DNA of 64,000 nucleotides, taken from NCBI RefSeq assembly GCF_040802235.1, contig NC_133172.1:32383738-32447737 (forward strand), given 5' to 3'. Within the stretch, counting starts at the first letter, position 1. Each line of letters begins with the position of its first letter. This document shows positions 47,770 through 58,928 of this stretch, in pieces. Both the position numbers and the translations under genes were made by a program. Below the pieces are notes generated by a model that saw only the letters and a program-made list of their open reading frames with translations, ran no database searches and was not told the origin of the DNA. The stretch comes from Manis javanica (lineage: Eukaryota > Chordata > Mammalia > Pholidota > Manidae).

Positions 47770-48799
47770 GGGCATGCTGCAGGTTGAGGTTCTGACAGAG
47801 CTAGAACTCTCCCTCTCCGGGGGGTCTTACCTGATATCAGGAGCTGGGCCTAGATACTACCTCCCAACTGGGGTGTTGAAAGCCCAGGATGTCAATCAAA
47901 GTCAAATGCAGGCCAATGACTAAGGGGCTGGAGAGCAAACAGGGCTGCATATGGTTCTGGGGGACAGGGACCCAGTGCCATGGGGCCAGGCAAGGAAGCA
48001 GTGCTCCAGGTGGTGTGGGGCGATGCACAGACAGCATTGGATGACCCAGGCCATGTGGACGGAAACTTACTTTCTGTGTGGTATTCTCTAGCCCTTCCGA
48101 GTAAATCAAAGAGAAGGCTCAACTTGGTGATAACAGGTCTCTAACACTTGTCTCTGTCACTTTTTACAAAGAACCTCTGGCAGCCTCAGTCTCAAGGCCT
48201 GTCTCAGACAAAGAAAGGCTTGTGAGGTATAATAACAGTGGGAATAGGTTTCACTATTTTTATAGCAACCTTCTAATCATAGCAAGTGATTCTGATTTTC
48301 CATTTAGAATGGTAATAGGAAGTTTCTTTTTCAAATAAATTTAGGTGAGTAAAAGGAGATTGCTCGAAGGAAAATGGCAAGTGGATGACGGAACAGCTGG
48401 TGACATTGTCAGGTCCCCAGAGGGAGGGGGTGTGTGCATGAGAGGGAGGATTCCGGGAAGGCAGAGGTTCGTGGTCGCAGCAGGAAGCCCCTGGAGGAGC
48501 CCGGGAGAGCCGGCTGGACATCCTGGGGGTCTGCTTCCCCCGCGGGCGGGTGGTTTTTCTGCTTCAGGACAGAGTTACAGGTAGGGAGGACATCACAGAG
48601 CTAAGGGCATGTAGGCTCTGGGAGCCAAAGCCCACCCTGAGGTGGTTCTCCTAGAGGGCAAGCTAGCTGGCCCCACCCCAGGTTTCAATAGCGCTCCTGT
48701 GTCCCCATGTCTGGCTGCATGACCCCCAGCAGCTCTTGGAACTGCAGCCTGGATTATTCTGTCTCCCCTGCCTGCCAGACCTCATTGCTTCGGTGTGGA

Positions 48800-48915
48800 C
48801 ACCCAGGTCTGGTCCTGGAGCTGTCCCTTCTCACTATGTGACCTTGAGTGAGTTCCTTCTCTGGGCCTCAGTTTCCACATGTATAAGCAGAGATGAGTGA
48901 AATGACCTTTAAGGG
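48800..48915 (+). mobile_element. MIR SINE fragment
   Basis: It has tcactatgtgaccttgagtg and ctgggcctcagtttccacat. Confidence 0.8.
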
Positions 48916-49014
48916 CCCTTAAGGGAGAGGACCAGGGACATCTTTGCACCCCTCTCCTCCCACTCCACCCCATGGAGGGCTCAGTGAGGAAAACAGGCTT
49001 GGGGGCACACGGGC

Positions 49015-49130
49015 CTGCATTTAATTTCCTCCTCTACCTGTTGTCAGCTCTGTGACCTTGGGCAAGTCACTTGACCTCTCAGGGTGTCTGTGTCCTCATC
49101 TGTGAAATGGGACATCTCCCGAACAGAGCG
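49015..49130 (+). mobile_element. MIR SINE fragment
   Basis: It has ctctgtgaccttgggcaagt, cacttgacctctcagggtg and tcctcatctgtgaaatggga. Confidence 0.88.
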
Positions 49131-49416
49131 GCGCTGGGCACAGTGTAGAACTCTGAAGGCACTGGGGAACTCTGGCCTGTAGCACACAGGCAGCCCCCCT
49201 AGGAGCTGTTTTTCCCATCCTGGCCTGGGCGTATGATGGGGGTATGAGACTGGCCAGCATCCCTGGCAGGGGCAGGGTCTCACAAAGATGCCTAATCCTA
49301 TCCATCTGAAGGGGAGACCTCAGGGCTCCAGGTCACAGCTGCGGTAGGGAGGGGCTGCTGGAGTAGGCCTTTACCGGAGCCAGCCACCCTAAGGCTCCGG
49401 GGCAGAGCAGCCAGAG

Positions 49417-49445
49417 GGTGTGGGTGTGGGTGTGGGTGTGGGTGA
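49417..49445. repeat. (GTGTGG)n short tandem repeat
   Basis: About four and a half GTGTGG units occur, GT/GG-rich on the plus strand. Confidence 0.95.
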
Positions 49446-49589
49446 GGTGGGCAAGGTGCCCTGCTTAGGGCCCCTGGGTCGTGGGGGAGGGCCTGGGGAG
49501 GGCAAAGACAGGGTGGGGAGGAACCCAGACAGCAGAATGCTCATGCTCTGCCGATGATTTTCTTGAGGCACCTTCAAGACTGTTCAACA

Positions 49590-49765
49590 CAGGGCTTCTC
49601 AAACTTTCATCTATGTAGGAATCATCTTCGGGGGTGGGAAGGGTGGCTGGCATGGGAATTTTGTTAAAATGCTGATTCTGATTCGATAGGTCTAAGGTGG
49701 GGCCTGAACTTCTGCATTTCTCACAAGCTCTAGGTGACTCGGATACTTGTGGTTCCTGGGCCCAC
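49590..49765 (+). mobile_element. MER5A-type hAT-Charlie element
   Basis: It has gcttctcaaactttcatcta, ctgattcgataggtctaagg and ggcctgaacttctgcatttc. Confidence 0.85.
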
Positions 49766-50378
49766 CCTGGCTGTTGAGGGTAGGTGCTCTCACTGTCCTG
49801 CGAGCTCAGCTTCTGAGAAGTCAGGAGAACAGGGTCCCATCCCAACTGCCACCACCCAGTGCCAAAGTCCCATGGAACAAAGACTAAGTAATACAGGTGG
49901 AGTGGGAGGGGCCAGGCAAACAGGGAAGTGGGGTACCCTCAGGGGCTGTGGTAGGCTGAGAGGAAAGCTTCCCAGAGGAAGGGGCTTGAGGAAGAGAGAG
50001 ACTTGTTCCAGGAACCCAAGAAATGGGGGGGGGGGGTCTCTGACTTCTGCAGCAAATGGGAGGTGCCAGAGGGAGCTGACCATTGCAAGTCATCCTAGGC
50101 CATCAGACACCCAAAGTGGGTGGAGATACAATGGGCATGGCCAGAAGAAACGCCGCTGGACCCGTAGGGCAAGGTCATCCGAACTGGGAGGGCAGCATCA
50201 CATGTCAGCAGGAAGGGGCAAAGTGGGGGCCCTGAAGCTGCCCTCTGTCGGCAGTCCCTTTTCTGGAAGCCAGAATAAGTCCATTCCCTGTGAACTATGT
50301 GGGGAGCTAGCCCTTCTTTAGGAGTCCTGGTGGGGAGCTCCCATTTACTCCATCAGGTTTTTTTTTCCTCTCTACATC

Positions 50379-50412
50379 ACACACACACACACACACACCA
50401 TATATATATATG
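50379..50412. repeat. (CA)n(TA)n microsatellite
   Basis: About ten CA units are followed after a short break by six TA units. Confidence 0.97.
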
Positions 50413-52297
50413 ATTTTGAAATGCTCATTTACCCCCATATTTTAGCATCTCTGAAGTCAGTGGGATCTTACAGGCTCTACTGGGCTGGAGTGATGTTGAC
50501 TTCCTTCACAGAGAACCTGCTTTTGTGGTGCCAGCTACCTGGAACACCTCCATTGGAGACCATTTACCATGAGCACTCTGTTTCCAGTATTTTGAACCAC
50601 CTTTTGTGTACTCAGACCTCTCAGTTCAAATTCTAGGGGATTCCCCACCCTTCACCCAGTGCCAAATGTGACTCATGCATTTCCTCACTATCCCTTTCAG
50701 TGTAGCAGTTTTTTTCCATTGACCCTTACAGTGGGGGGCTAACTCTTGGCTCTCCCAGCTTTTGCTGAAATCTATTAAACACCCCATGTTGGGCATCTTT
50801 TCTTTCTTAGTGAATATTTGGTGCATCTTGTAGTGGATAGATAGCATTTTATCTTTGATGAAATAACTTGTAAAATCATTCTGATCTTCTTCACCATTAC
50901 AAATAGAGTCACATTGCTCTTATTTTTCCATCTAACACTTTCAATTTCCATATGCCCAGATTTTCAGGAAGTCCTGTATCTCCCACTTGAAGTATCCTTC
51001 TCCTGGAGTAAACTGAGACACTTGAAGGCTTTCTTGAAGGTTTTCTTGTCCCAAGGTGTCAGTCTGTGGCTAACTCCAGGACATAGCCTGATTGGGCCAC
51101 TACAACTTTTGTCACATGGCGTCACTGGTGAACACATTCTGGTGCAGTTTAGTGAATGCTTGTCCACTGCTTTGGTGACCCCTTTGCTGAGCCAGATCCC
51201 CAACAGGTCATTCTGGTGTCCCACACAGTGGTTTCCAAGCTATAGCCTTCCCAAGCTTACCGTGATAAGCTCAGCCATACGGCTGAGGTCTTCATGGACT
51301 TCTAGCCTCAAACACATATTGGGCCCAAACCACCCTGTACCATCAGCTTCAGACCCAGTGCTGACCCCAGATCATTGGTCCAGAATCCCCTTCACTCTGG
51401 GCCTTTGGTGTCCTTCCCTGACAGTGGACTTTGGTCTAGGGAATCCTAAGCCATCAGAGACGTTCCAAGAACATTGTCCCTCAAATGGGGAGGTGTTGAG
51501 CATTTTGATCTATTTTCTACCCAGAGGCCGCACTGAGTATCTTTTCCCACCTCCCGTCAGGGTTATGTCTATAGATTTAGGGAGCTCATTCAAGGGAGAG
51601 TTGCGTTATAAATGAAAACACACCCTAGGTAATGATTAGATCATTCTAACCAGAGAATCACTGACAACTTCCTTTGCTAAAAATGCCTTGTATCACAGCG
51701 TTTCATGATATAACTGCATTCTAGTCCAGTATCATCCCACCCTTCAAATGATGACGTACACCCCATCTCAGGATGAAGTTGTCCTTGAGCAGCAGCAGGT
51801 GAGCTTTTGTTTTGCACAGTTGAGTCTATATGCTAAGAGGGAAGAGCTAGAATACTTAGGATAATGGGTGGGAATGTTTGCAAGCAACATGGAACAGGGA
51901 ATAGCAGAGAGAAAAGACTCATGACAACTGGAGAGAGTCCTCTGTTAGAAAATGGACTGAGTTTTGTCTGTGGTGTGTACTGCAAACCTCTTCTCCAACT
52001 ACCTACAAAAACATCAGAAAGGTGGGGCTGACTCTCCCGTGCTTCGTCAGCTGGGCTTGTGGTTTTGAGATGAACTGGGCCTGGTATCAAAGGGACACAG
52101 GACACAAGCAGAGACTGCCAAAGACAAGTGACAGCAGCTCTGCCAACACAGGTATGGAAAGGGAGGACCAGGGGAGGGGCTTGTCCAAGGTCACCCAGCA
52201 AGTGAGAGCCTAAAGGGGTTCTTCGCACTCAAAACGAACCCAAACAGTCCCCACAGCAGGGATGGTCCCAAATCTCTAGCTTCCCTGCCGCCGTGGC

Positions 52298-52966
52298 TCA
52301 GTACAGATATTCTCGGACAGTGAGTTCCTTCAGTGTGAAGTTCCTGGGGGTGGGCTTCCGGAGCTGGCTCTCCTGAAGTCTCTCTTGCAGTGACACAAAG
52401 TCCTTGCCTAGCATGTAGGCCAGGCGGATCATGGCGTCCAGCAGAGGGGCGTAGTAACGATGGCCCTCCCGGGCCTGCAGACACTGGAGGGCCCTCTCTC
52501 CGGCTGCAAAGGCCTCCACAGGGCACTCGAGGTCACGGTGACACACCAGCATGGCGCAGAGAGACGGGACCACCATCACAGGGCAGTGGGCGGTCAGCTT
52601 CTCCTGTAGGGGCACCACGTGCACCAGGATGTCCAGGGCCTTGGTGTACTGCCCTGCTCGCAGGCAGCTGAAGGCTTCCTTGAGCTCTGGTCTTGTGAGG
52701 AAATCGATGAACTCGCGGGACCTGCGGATGCAGCGGATGCTGTAGAGCAGGTGCAGGTACTCCCTGAAGGCCAGCTTGCGCTCAGAGATCATCTCCTCGG
52801 TGAAGTTCCCCATCAGGTGCTTTTTGGGAAAGACGACATCTTCAATCTCTTCCCTGAAAGCCTTCTGGAGGCTCCTCTGCAGCATCTCGAAGTCTGAGTA
52901 GCGCCGCTCCAGGAGAGCTTTGTTGTTGTCAAAACTCCCTGTCTGGATGACAACGATTTGGTACAT
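52298..52966 (-). CDS. SNX20: SNX20 last coding exon, PX core and C-terminal helical domain
   Basis: The acceptor tgcaccacag precedes the complement of 52966. The exon has 222 codons and a TGA (complement of 52300-52298). It opens [12 protein letters not shown] and contains the PX phosphoinositide-binding motif RRYSDF (Arg104-Tyr105...Phe108 of the spliced protein). FPKKHL and a basic ER-K-AFREYL helix follow, completing the PX fold. Residues about 190-304 form the conserved helical, TPR-like (PX-associated B) domain: [40 protein letters not shown] and the end ELTVREYLY. The first residue is Met where human has Val, so the exon begins with an in-frame ATG. The frame is intact and full length. 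Confidence 0.97.
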   Translation of the reverse strand: MYQIVVIQTGSFDNNKALLERRYSDFEMLQRSLQKAFREEIEDVVFPKKHLMGNFTEEMISERKLAFREYLHLLYSIRCIRRSREFIDFLTRPELKEAFSCLRAGQYTKALDILVHVVPLQEKLTAHCPVMVVPSLCAMLVCHRDLECPVEAFAAGERALQCLQAREGHRYYAPLLDAMIRLAYMLGKDFVSLQERLQESQLRKPTPRNFTLKELTVREYLY

Positions 52967-53429
52967 CTGTGGTGCAAAGAGAGAGAGCCTTTGACTACAT
53001 CTTAGCAGAAGGCTCTAGCTGAGAGAGAGCCCCGGCAAGTAAAAATAATGATGATCATAATTTAAAACACGCCCTGAAAATGGGTTATTGTCATATACAA
53101 TTCTGTTTTAAATTGCTGCCGGCATTAGAGGAGCTATGAAAGCGAATCGTGACAAGAGTCAACCTGCTGAAAACAAGCCCAGGGACCTGGCAGAGTCTCA
53201 GGGGAAGGGAGAGCAAAGGAACGTGCCATGCAGGGGGTCTGGGGGTGCTCTTGGCTCTACGTGGTCAAAATTGGGCTTCAGCTTCCTGAAATGGGAAGCT
53301 TGGATTACTAGATCTGAGCTTCCCAAGTGTGGAACACCCAGGAGATGGTTTTAGGCCGTGTTCTGGCAGTGATGGTATACTGTGAGGAAACGATTCCTCT
53401 TCTGTTCTCTTTCAGGAGAATGCTGCCTA

Positions 53430-53600
53430 AGGTGCAAGCTGCCTGGATTATAATTCCAGCCCCATCACTGTCTAGCTGTGCGGACTTTGGTAGGTAGTTA
53501 ACCTCTGTGATCCTCAATTTTCTTATCATACAATCAGTGTAGTAACAGTACTTACCTCACTGGGTGAGGATTTAGTGAGGTGGCACACTGAAAGGGTGTG
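53430..53600 (+). mobile_element. MIR SINE in an SNX20 intron
   Basis: It has attataattccagccccatc, tgtctagctgtgcggacttt, tgatcctcaattttcttatc and acttacctcactgggtgagg. Confidence 0.9.
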
Positions 53601-54084
53601 GCCTGCCCACGATGTGGCCAGCACTCCCTGTCCACTGTCTTTATCCTAGTTCCAGTTAAGGGAGGGGTGGCGAGAAAGGTTGAGTGTGACTCTTGGTCAT
53701 TAACATCCTCCCAACACAGGCTAAAATTCCATTTCAACAAACAGAGCAATCCCCAAGCACAGAGATTTCCTCCAGCCATGGTGTAACCAGCTAGAATTTA
53801 CATATGGTACTTAGCTTTCCTTGTCTTTACTTTTATGATTACCTTTTCTTTATGCCATGTGATGCTGGTTTCCCTCTGAAATAAATTTCAAGTTTTTAAA
53901 AAGTGATCCAATTTAAAGAAAAAGATGAGGCAAATAACAGTATAAATGATACAGGGATATCAAACACCGTGAAGAAGGGACACAGGTGACTAATACTGGG
54001 TAACATGGGACTAATCTAGGCCAGTTTCTTCTTAGGATCAGGGGTCCTGAGTGCAAAATCTTGCTGTTTGACTGTTTTCTCTAT

Positions 54085-54185
54085 AAGAACTCTGTGAGTT
54101 TAAGTGAATCAACCCATTTTATGGTTGGCAAAGCTGAGGCCCCACCAGACTTGCCCAGAGCTATGAAAGAGGTAGCGAAAGGCAT
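54085..54185 (-). mobile_element. MIR SINE fragment
   Basis: It has cccattttatggttggcaaa and ttgcccagagctatgaaaga. Confidence 0.6.
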
Positions 54186-54211
54186 GCCATCATTTCTTGA
54201 TCTCTGCTCAC

Positions 54212-54363
54212 CACAAACTTGGAGACTTTTCTCTCCTCGATACGGGCTGAAGTGATCTCAAAGAGCAGTTTGACGCGCTTCCAACAGCCCCTCTCTCTCC
54301 GCCAGTACTCCTGCAGTTCCCGTGTGGTCATGCTCGAGTGGGGGCTTGGGCTGTCCTGGGCAT
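54212..54363 (-). CDS. SNX20: SNX20 second coding exon, start of the PX domain
   Basis: The acceptor gcctccag ends at the complement of 54364 and the donor GTGAGC begins at the complement of 54211. The 152 bases carry two bases closing the Asp codon and 50 codons (residues about 33-82). The product includes [20 protein letters not shown], and then [20 protein letters not shown], the first beta strands of the PX domain. It matches human closely from SSMTTREL onward. The few residues before that (AQDSPSPH) are divergent. The exon ends exactly on a codon boundary (Val82). Confidence 0.95.
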
Positions 54364-55718
54364 CTGGAGGCACAGCACCCTTAAGGACTTGCACCAGGTC
54401 AGGGCACATCAGGGGTGGGGGTTTGGGGAGGTGGCTAGTTTGTCTGGGATGGGACATCAGAATCTGGAAGAGCCATGAGTATTCCCCTCTCCCACCCCAC
54501 CCTTTACAGGCCCAGTGGGACATCAGGTTGCCCTGTGCCCAACCTGGCAGAATGCATCCCACCACAGCCTAAAATGCCCACTACCCCAGATGGGCTCTCC
54601 GTTGTGAAGGGCAAGGTGTTTGTGTTGTGTCACCACATCCAGCCTGCAGATTGGCCCTTGTGAAACCTTGTGCTCCTGACAAGCAGGCTTGCCCATTTCT
54701 GCACTCCCTATGCCACTGGTACCCAACCTCCTGAGTACACATCAGCAAATGGTGGGGGGAGCTTTGAGGATGCTGGGCTCCTGGCTCAGCCTGCCTGGCC
54801 CCTCGACTCTCTCATTTCCTCCCCACACTCCACACTTTGTCTTGCATGTGCCACTCCTCTGCCTTATGTGCCCTCCTATTTCCCTGCCTGGAAACTAACA
54901 GTGTTCTTAAACCTCACTTGGGCCATAGGCCATTCTGAGAATCTTGGGAAAGATGAGAATCCTTCCTCACCAAATGCACAGATCATTTTATTTCAAGGGA
55001 TATGGGTCTGAGGAGCCTTTCTCTCAAATGTGTCCTTCAAGGCCCAGCTCCCTGGCACTAGAGTAAGAGCCTTCCACCTTCTCCCAGTAGCCTTTCTTGG
55101 GGCATCTCAAATTGTTTTTCACAGATCCATTTCTCTACCAAACCTGAGGGCCAGCACCGTGTCTGATTGGTTACTGTTTCACCAGCACCTTACATAGCCA
55201 GGGACAGAGCAGGCCTTCAATGGGCTCTTGAGTTGAGATCTGCTCCAGGAGACAGCATGGTAGTGGACGCTGTCGGTGCCTGCCATGTCCCCTTAGCACT
55301 CACATCCTACTGGCTTCCTACTGGAAGCACCTGTGACTCTCAGGGTGAGGGCTTTCTTGGGCTATAGCAGCATGTTCTGGAGCATCCCTTGACTGATGAA
55401 GGATAGGACTGGCAGATAACAATCTTGGGGGGACAGCTCAGAGATATGTTTTATACATACTGCAGAAGACCCCCTTTGGGACTGAGCCCAGTTGCCCACA
55501 GCGGTAATCTGTTCATCGACACCCTATGGTGGTTCCTGCCTTTTTTTTCCCCTGATTTCCCACTTCCGTGTCATACCTCCTGGACCATCTCCCAGATAAA
55601 GGACTTGCACCAAATCCTTGTGTCAGTACCTACTTGCCCCACTCTCTTCGGGCACCATTGGAAGTGTACATGTTTGTATTTAAAATGTTTTCAAACCTCT
55701 CTTTCTGACCAAGCCCAC
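54364..55718 (-). other. SNX20: SNX20 intron between coding exons 1 and 2
   Basis: The intron begins GTGGGC and ends gcctccag on the minus strand. Its central part (about 54825-55240) resembles a minus-strand L2 tail. No alternative exon was recognised. Confidence 0.85.
54825..55240 (-). mobile_element. L2 LINE, 3' part, in an SNX20 intron
   Basis: It has atgtgtccttcaaggcccag, ctttcttggggcatctcaaa, tgagggccagcaccgtgtct and cagggacagagcaggccttc in reverse L2 order. Confidence 0.75.
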
Positions 55719-55812
55719 CTAAGTGCCCTTCAGGTCCTGGACGTGGGTGTTCTGGGCCAGTGGCTACGGGTCCTGCCCATCCAGGGCTCCCAGGGTGCTC
55801 AGGACTTGCCAT
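55719..55812 (-). CDS. SNX20: SNX20 first coding exon, N-terminal tail
   Basis: The ATG is the complement of 55812-55810. The next 30 codons give a Pro/Gly-rich tail beginning MASPEHPGSPG, as in human. The donor GTGGGC begins at the complement of 55718, leaving one base of a split Asp codon that joins the next exon as H-L-D, as in human. Upstream of the ATG on this strand is a long pyrimidine tract ending in CAGCAG, a typical 3' splice site, so the exon probably begins at 55824 or 55821 with a short 5' UTR piece. The tail is about 12 residues shorter than the human one. It is predicted to be disordered. Confidence 0.93.
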
Positions 55813-55850
55813 GTTCCAAGGCTGCTGGGGGGACAAGAGAAAACAGTGAG
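55813..55850 (-). promoter_or_regulatory. SNX20: SNX20 3' splice site before the start-codon exon (tandem CAGCAG)
   Basis: On the minus strand, a pyrimidine-rich run (tgttttctcttgtccccc) ends in CAGCAG, 12 bases or fewer upstream of the SNX20 ATG. Either AG could be used, giving a 5' UTR that differs by three bases. The site shows that transcription begins in an upstream exon, not directly at this ATG. Confidence 0.6.
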
Positions 55851-56224
55851 TGCCTATCACTCTGAGATTCCTGGTGGGACCTGCGGTGCCTGGGATCCGT
55901 GTTATAGTCCATGCTGCCAAGCCCTCTGCCAGCTATCAGCTCAGCTGCCAGATGCCAAACTGGGGTCCACCCCTTTGCTGGATTCATCACTGCAAGGCCG
56001 AACAAATCCTTCTCTTATTGTTATGACCCTCATATTATCAAGTTGCTCTGAATCTTAAATGAAGTTAATTTCAAGCAAAGGTAATGGCTTTAGTGATTAT
56101 GGGAGAAAGATGCTGGCTTGTCCAGAAAAATATCCCAACACTCCATATTATATCACACGTGTAAATGAAATCTGTATCCAAAGTGGAGATACTAGTATGT
56201 AGCCTTCCCTCTATCTTTAAAGAA

Positions 56225-56385
56225 ACACTTGCCGAGGACTTGTGAAGCCCACTTCATACACACCCAGGTTCTTCACATCCACTATTTTACTTAACACCCA
56301 CAAGAATCTATCATGATTCCTGATGACAGATGAGGAAACTGCCGTTCAGGCCAAGGTCACATGGCTGGTGAATGCCCAACAAGCA
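56225..56385 (-). mobile_element. MIR SINE
   Basis: It has cacccacaagaatctatcat, tgacagatgaggaaactgcc and aaggtcacatggctggtga. Confidence 0.85.
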
Positions 56386-56389
56386 GAGC

Positions 56390-56560
56390 CGAATACTTGC
56401 GAGGGGCCAGGCTGTGTACTTGCACATGACACCCACTTCTCTCACTTGATCTGACTCCATGTGTGGTAGGGGTTTTTATCTCCATTTTATGATAAAGAAA
56501 CTGAGACTTAGAGCCGTTCACAATCAAGGCCAGTAAGCGATGGGCAGGACATGGGTGCGG
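56390..56560 (-). mobile_element. MIR SINE, second copy adjoining the first
   Basis: It has gtttttatctccattttatg, ataaagaaactgagacttag and aatcaaggccagtaagcg, in the same orientation as the preceding copy. Confidence 0.75.
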
Positions 56561-57424
56561 GCTGGTCCTCTCTGCCCTCCTCAGGGACCAGAAGGGCAGG
56601 CCGGCTGCGGGAGTCCTGAGGTCCTCTGCAGTAGCTCTGTGGCCTGGATCAGTGAACAAGAGGGCCTGGTGCCTGACAAGTGACTAAGCTTCTCAGTTTT
56701 TCCTCAGTTTGCTATATAATGGGCATAAGACCCCACCTGCATGAGGCTGGTGTGAGACCGTGTGAAGCATCAGCTCAGGGCCCCTCACCTACCAGGTATG
56801 CATAACGGTCCCTATTAGTTTCTGATACAGGCAGATGCTTTGAGAAATATTTAAGAAATAAATGATTATAAATTAAGGCAGTGTCGGAATAGAATTAAAA
56901 ATGTCTGAGACAAATTAGAAAAAGGGACAATTAAAATATTAGCTCAGAGGGAGCTGGGGTACCACCTAGGCACAGAAACTCTAAATAAGAAGGGTACAAG
57001 TGACCTCACCTCCTCTTTACAGACTCCAAGGGAGCTGCAGGTGGACATGGGGAAGAGCCGGGACTTGAACTCTGGCCTGTCGATTCCAGGCCCTGTGTCT
57101 GTCCCCTGTGCTGACTATGGCCTAGAGAGAGGTAGGCCACTGCTGCTTCAACAGCCCCAGCTATGTCCCTGGCTGTGTCCATACGCTAGGGCTGAGGGTC
57201 TGGGGAGAGGAGAGGTCAGTGGGAGTCCATGATTCTCCAGGTAGCTCTGTGCTGTTATCCAATTGGTGTCCCTCAGGGACCTCTACTCAACTTTGCCTTA
57301 TACAGATGGGAAACTGAGGCATGGGGCAAAGGCATGGCTGGCTCAGGGCTGCACATTTTCGAGCACACTATAACTTGTATACTTCATTTATTTCTTCTCT
57401 CACAGAGGCAGGCCTTCCATCCTG

Positions 57425-57505
57425 AGCAACTGTGGGTCTGTAGGCAAGTTATTTAGTATCTCCAGGCCTCAGTTTCCTCACCAGAGAACTGTAGCCACAA
57501 GCCCT
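57425..57505 (+). mobile_element. MIR SINE fragment
   Basis: It has ggcaagttatttagtatctc and caggcctcagtttcctcacc. Confidence 0.7.
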
Positions 57506-58479
57506 GTCCTGCTGACAATATGATGGATGACTAGGGACAGGATCTCTATATTCTGGTAGGTGTTCAGGCAGGACAGTCGGTGGTCCACACGTTCTCTTAT
57601 CTAATCAACTCTTGGCCAGGGTTCTTGGGGGGCCAGTGTTTCCTGTGGACACTCCTATATACCTGCCTCAGTTAACTCATCTGTAAAACCGGTGATGATG
57701 ACAGGCATTGGCCTCAATGGTCCCAGCCCTCCCAGCTTTGTGTCCTGATCAGGCAGGTGGTGCTAGGTCAGAAGCAGGGCACTGTTTGCACTGAGACTCT
57801 GGGAGAATCCAGGAATGATGGTCCTGGCTGGACGTATGAATAAAGACTTGGGAAAGCTGAGCATGAACCCAGGTCTTAGAATAAAAATCAAATTCAGCAG
57901 CTAAAGCCAGCTCCTTTATGTTTTCTCTTATGGGATGGGCTGGGAGGAGGGGGAAGGAGGAAATTATGTACTGGTACATCCATGGAGTTTTGGGCAGCTT
58001 CCCATCTCTCTCTAGGTCTCCATTGCCTCATCTGTGAAATGGGGGAAGCATCCTGTCTCTCCAAAAGCTCTTTGGGGACAGCCCCGCATGGGGTTCTATG
58101 GGTCCTTCTCTCCTGTCTCCACACCAAGCATAGCCAAGGTTTCTAGACTTTACCAGAAAATCCCGCAGGTGTTACCACTGCTGGCTTGCAGGCCTGTACT
58201 CGGCCCAGGGGACAGAGGTAGGCCCAGCCCTCTGCCCTCCAGCTCTCTTAGAGCCATTCCAACCCTTCCCTCTGGGCGCCCTGAACCACTACACCCAACT
58301 CTGAAGGCTGTCCTTCTGATGGGGTGCACAGGGTGGCCTTCAGAGTCCATGCTACCTTTCTGAGGGGACTGCAGAGGTCTTTCCATTGGGGATGAGGCTC
58401 CAGCCAAGTAGAGTAAAGCAGCTGCTCTGACCTGGGAGACAGAAGATCCTGGACACTGGATGGCACCCCCCAAGCATGA

Positions 58480-58680
58480 GTGTGCCTTAGAATCTCCAGG
58501 GGGCAAGGAGGGTATTAAGGGTTTGTAAACAGCAGATTTCCTGGCTTCCAATAGCAGAGAGTTCAATCTAGTAGGTCTGAGGGGTGGGCACTGGATTCTG
58601 TATTTTGCACAAGTCCCCCAGAGCTATACTGATACAGGGGTTCTCTGGATCCAGGTTTTGAGAAACACAGGTGTGGCGAA
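58480..58680 (+). mobile_element. MER5A-type hAT-Charlie element
   Basis: It has gtgccttagaatctccaggg, caatctagtaggtctgaggg, ttctgtattttgcacaagt and ggttttgagaaacacag, with a short foreign stretch near 58530. Confidence 0.75.
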
Positions 58681-58928
58681 TTATTCCTCAGACTCAGGAG
58701 AGGTTGTAGAAGCATCCAGAACTTCAAACGGAATTGAGGTGATGGAGGGTCGGGGAGCTGCTTCCTGCTCTGCCCCACTGAGCTAAGGAGAGCCCTCCCC
58801 CGACAGGCTGTCATCAACCCTTCTCCTCCCTGCCCTGCCCCCAACAGGTACTGTGGGAGAGTCACAGGAGGAAGGGGCTCAGGTCACAGGTGGGCAGAAG
58901 CCCCGTGAGCTTGGGATGAAACACTGAC

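Larger units (their letters stand above)
20346..52297. other. NKD1-SNX20 intergenic interval, no protein gene recognised
   Basis: No spliced or single-exon gene could be recognised on either strand over about 32 kb. The longest open frames (233 codons at 50914-51615 plus; 203 at 33143-33754 plus; 198 at 22631-23227 plus; 195 at 49734-50321 plus) show no domain, no family resemblance and repeat or low-complexity content. The interval is dominated by ancient interspersed repeats. A few unique islands are described as findings. Part of the right end (about 50.5-52.3 kb) is probably SNX20 3' UTR, but no minus-strand AATAAA was found to fix its end. Confidence 0.7.
52967..54211 (-). other. SNX20: SNX20 intron between coding exons 2 and 3
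   Basis: The intron runs from GTGAGC to a tgcaccacag acceptor on the minus strand. It holds one MIR copy (about 53430-53600), another MIR fragment near 54085-54180, and otherwise unique sequence. Confidence 0.85.
52298..55824 (-). other. SNX20: SNX20 gene (coding exons)
   Basis: Three minus-strand exons, 55812-55719, 54363-54212 and 52966-52298, splice in phase into 304 codons plus stop. Human SNX20 has 316 residues, and most of the difference is in the poorly conserved N-terminal tail. The product is sorting nexin 20, also called SLIC-1: a PX-domain protein that binds endosomal phosphoinositide and the cytoplasmic tail of P-selectin glycoprotein ligand 1 (PSGL-1) in leukocytes. The gene lies tail-to-tail with NKD1 as in human, where NOD2 follows. 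SNX21 is the only close relative. The MASPEHPGSPG start and REYL end match SNX20, and the location supports it. At least one noncoding 5' exon is expected upstream, because a good splice acceptor lies 12 bases before the ATG. Confidence 0.96.

Noticed and set aside
50240..50262. Second possible CTCF motif (ctgccctctgtcggcag)
   Set aside because: On the reverse strand the core has at least two mismatches at constrained positions, so it is much weaker than the 45757-45775 site.
49734..50321. Plus-strand open frame of 195 codons
   Set aside because: It overlaps a MER5A end and a 12-G run. The composition is Gly/Arg-rich, with no domain.
50914..51615. Plus-strand open frame of 233 codons, the longest in the right intergenic part
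   Set aside because: The product is Ser/Leu/Pro-rich and not recognised. It lies where the SNX20 3' UTR may extend on the other strand, and has no supporting gene structure. A protein search would be decisive.
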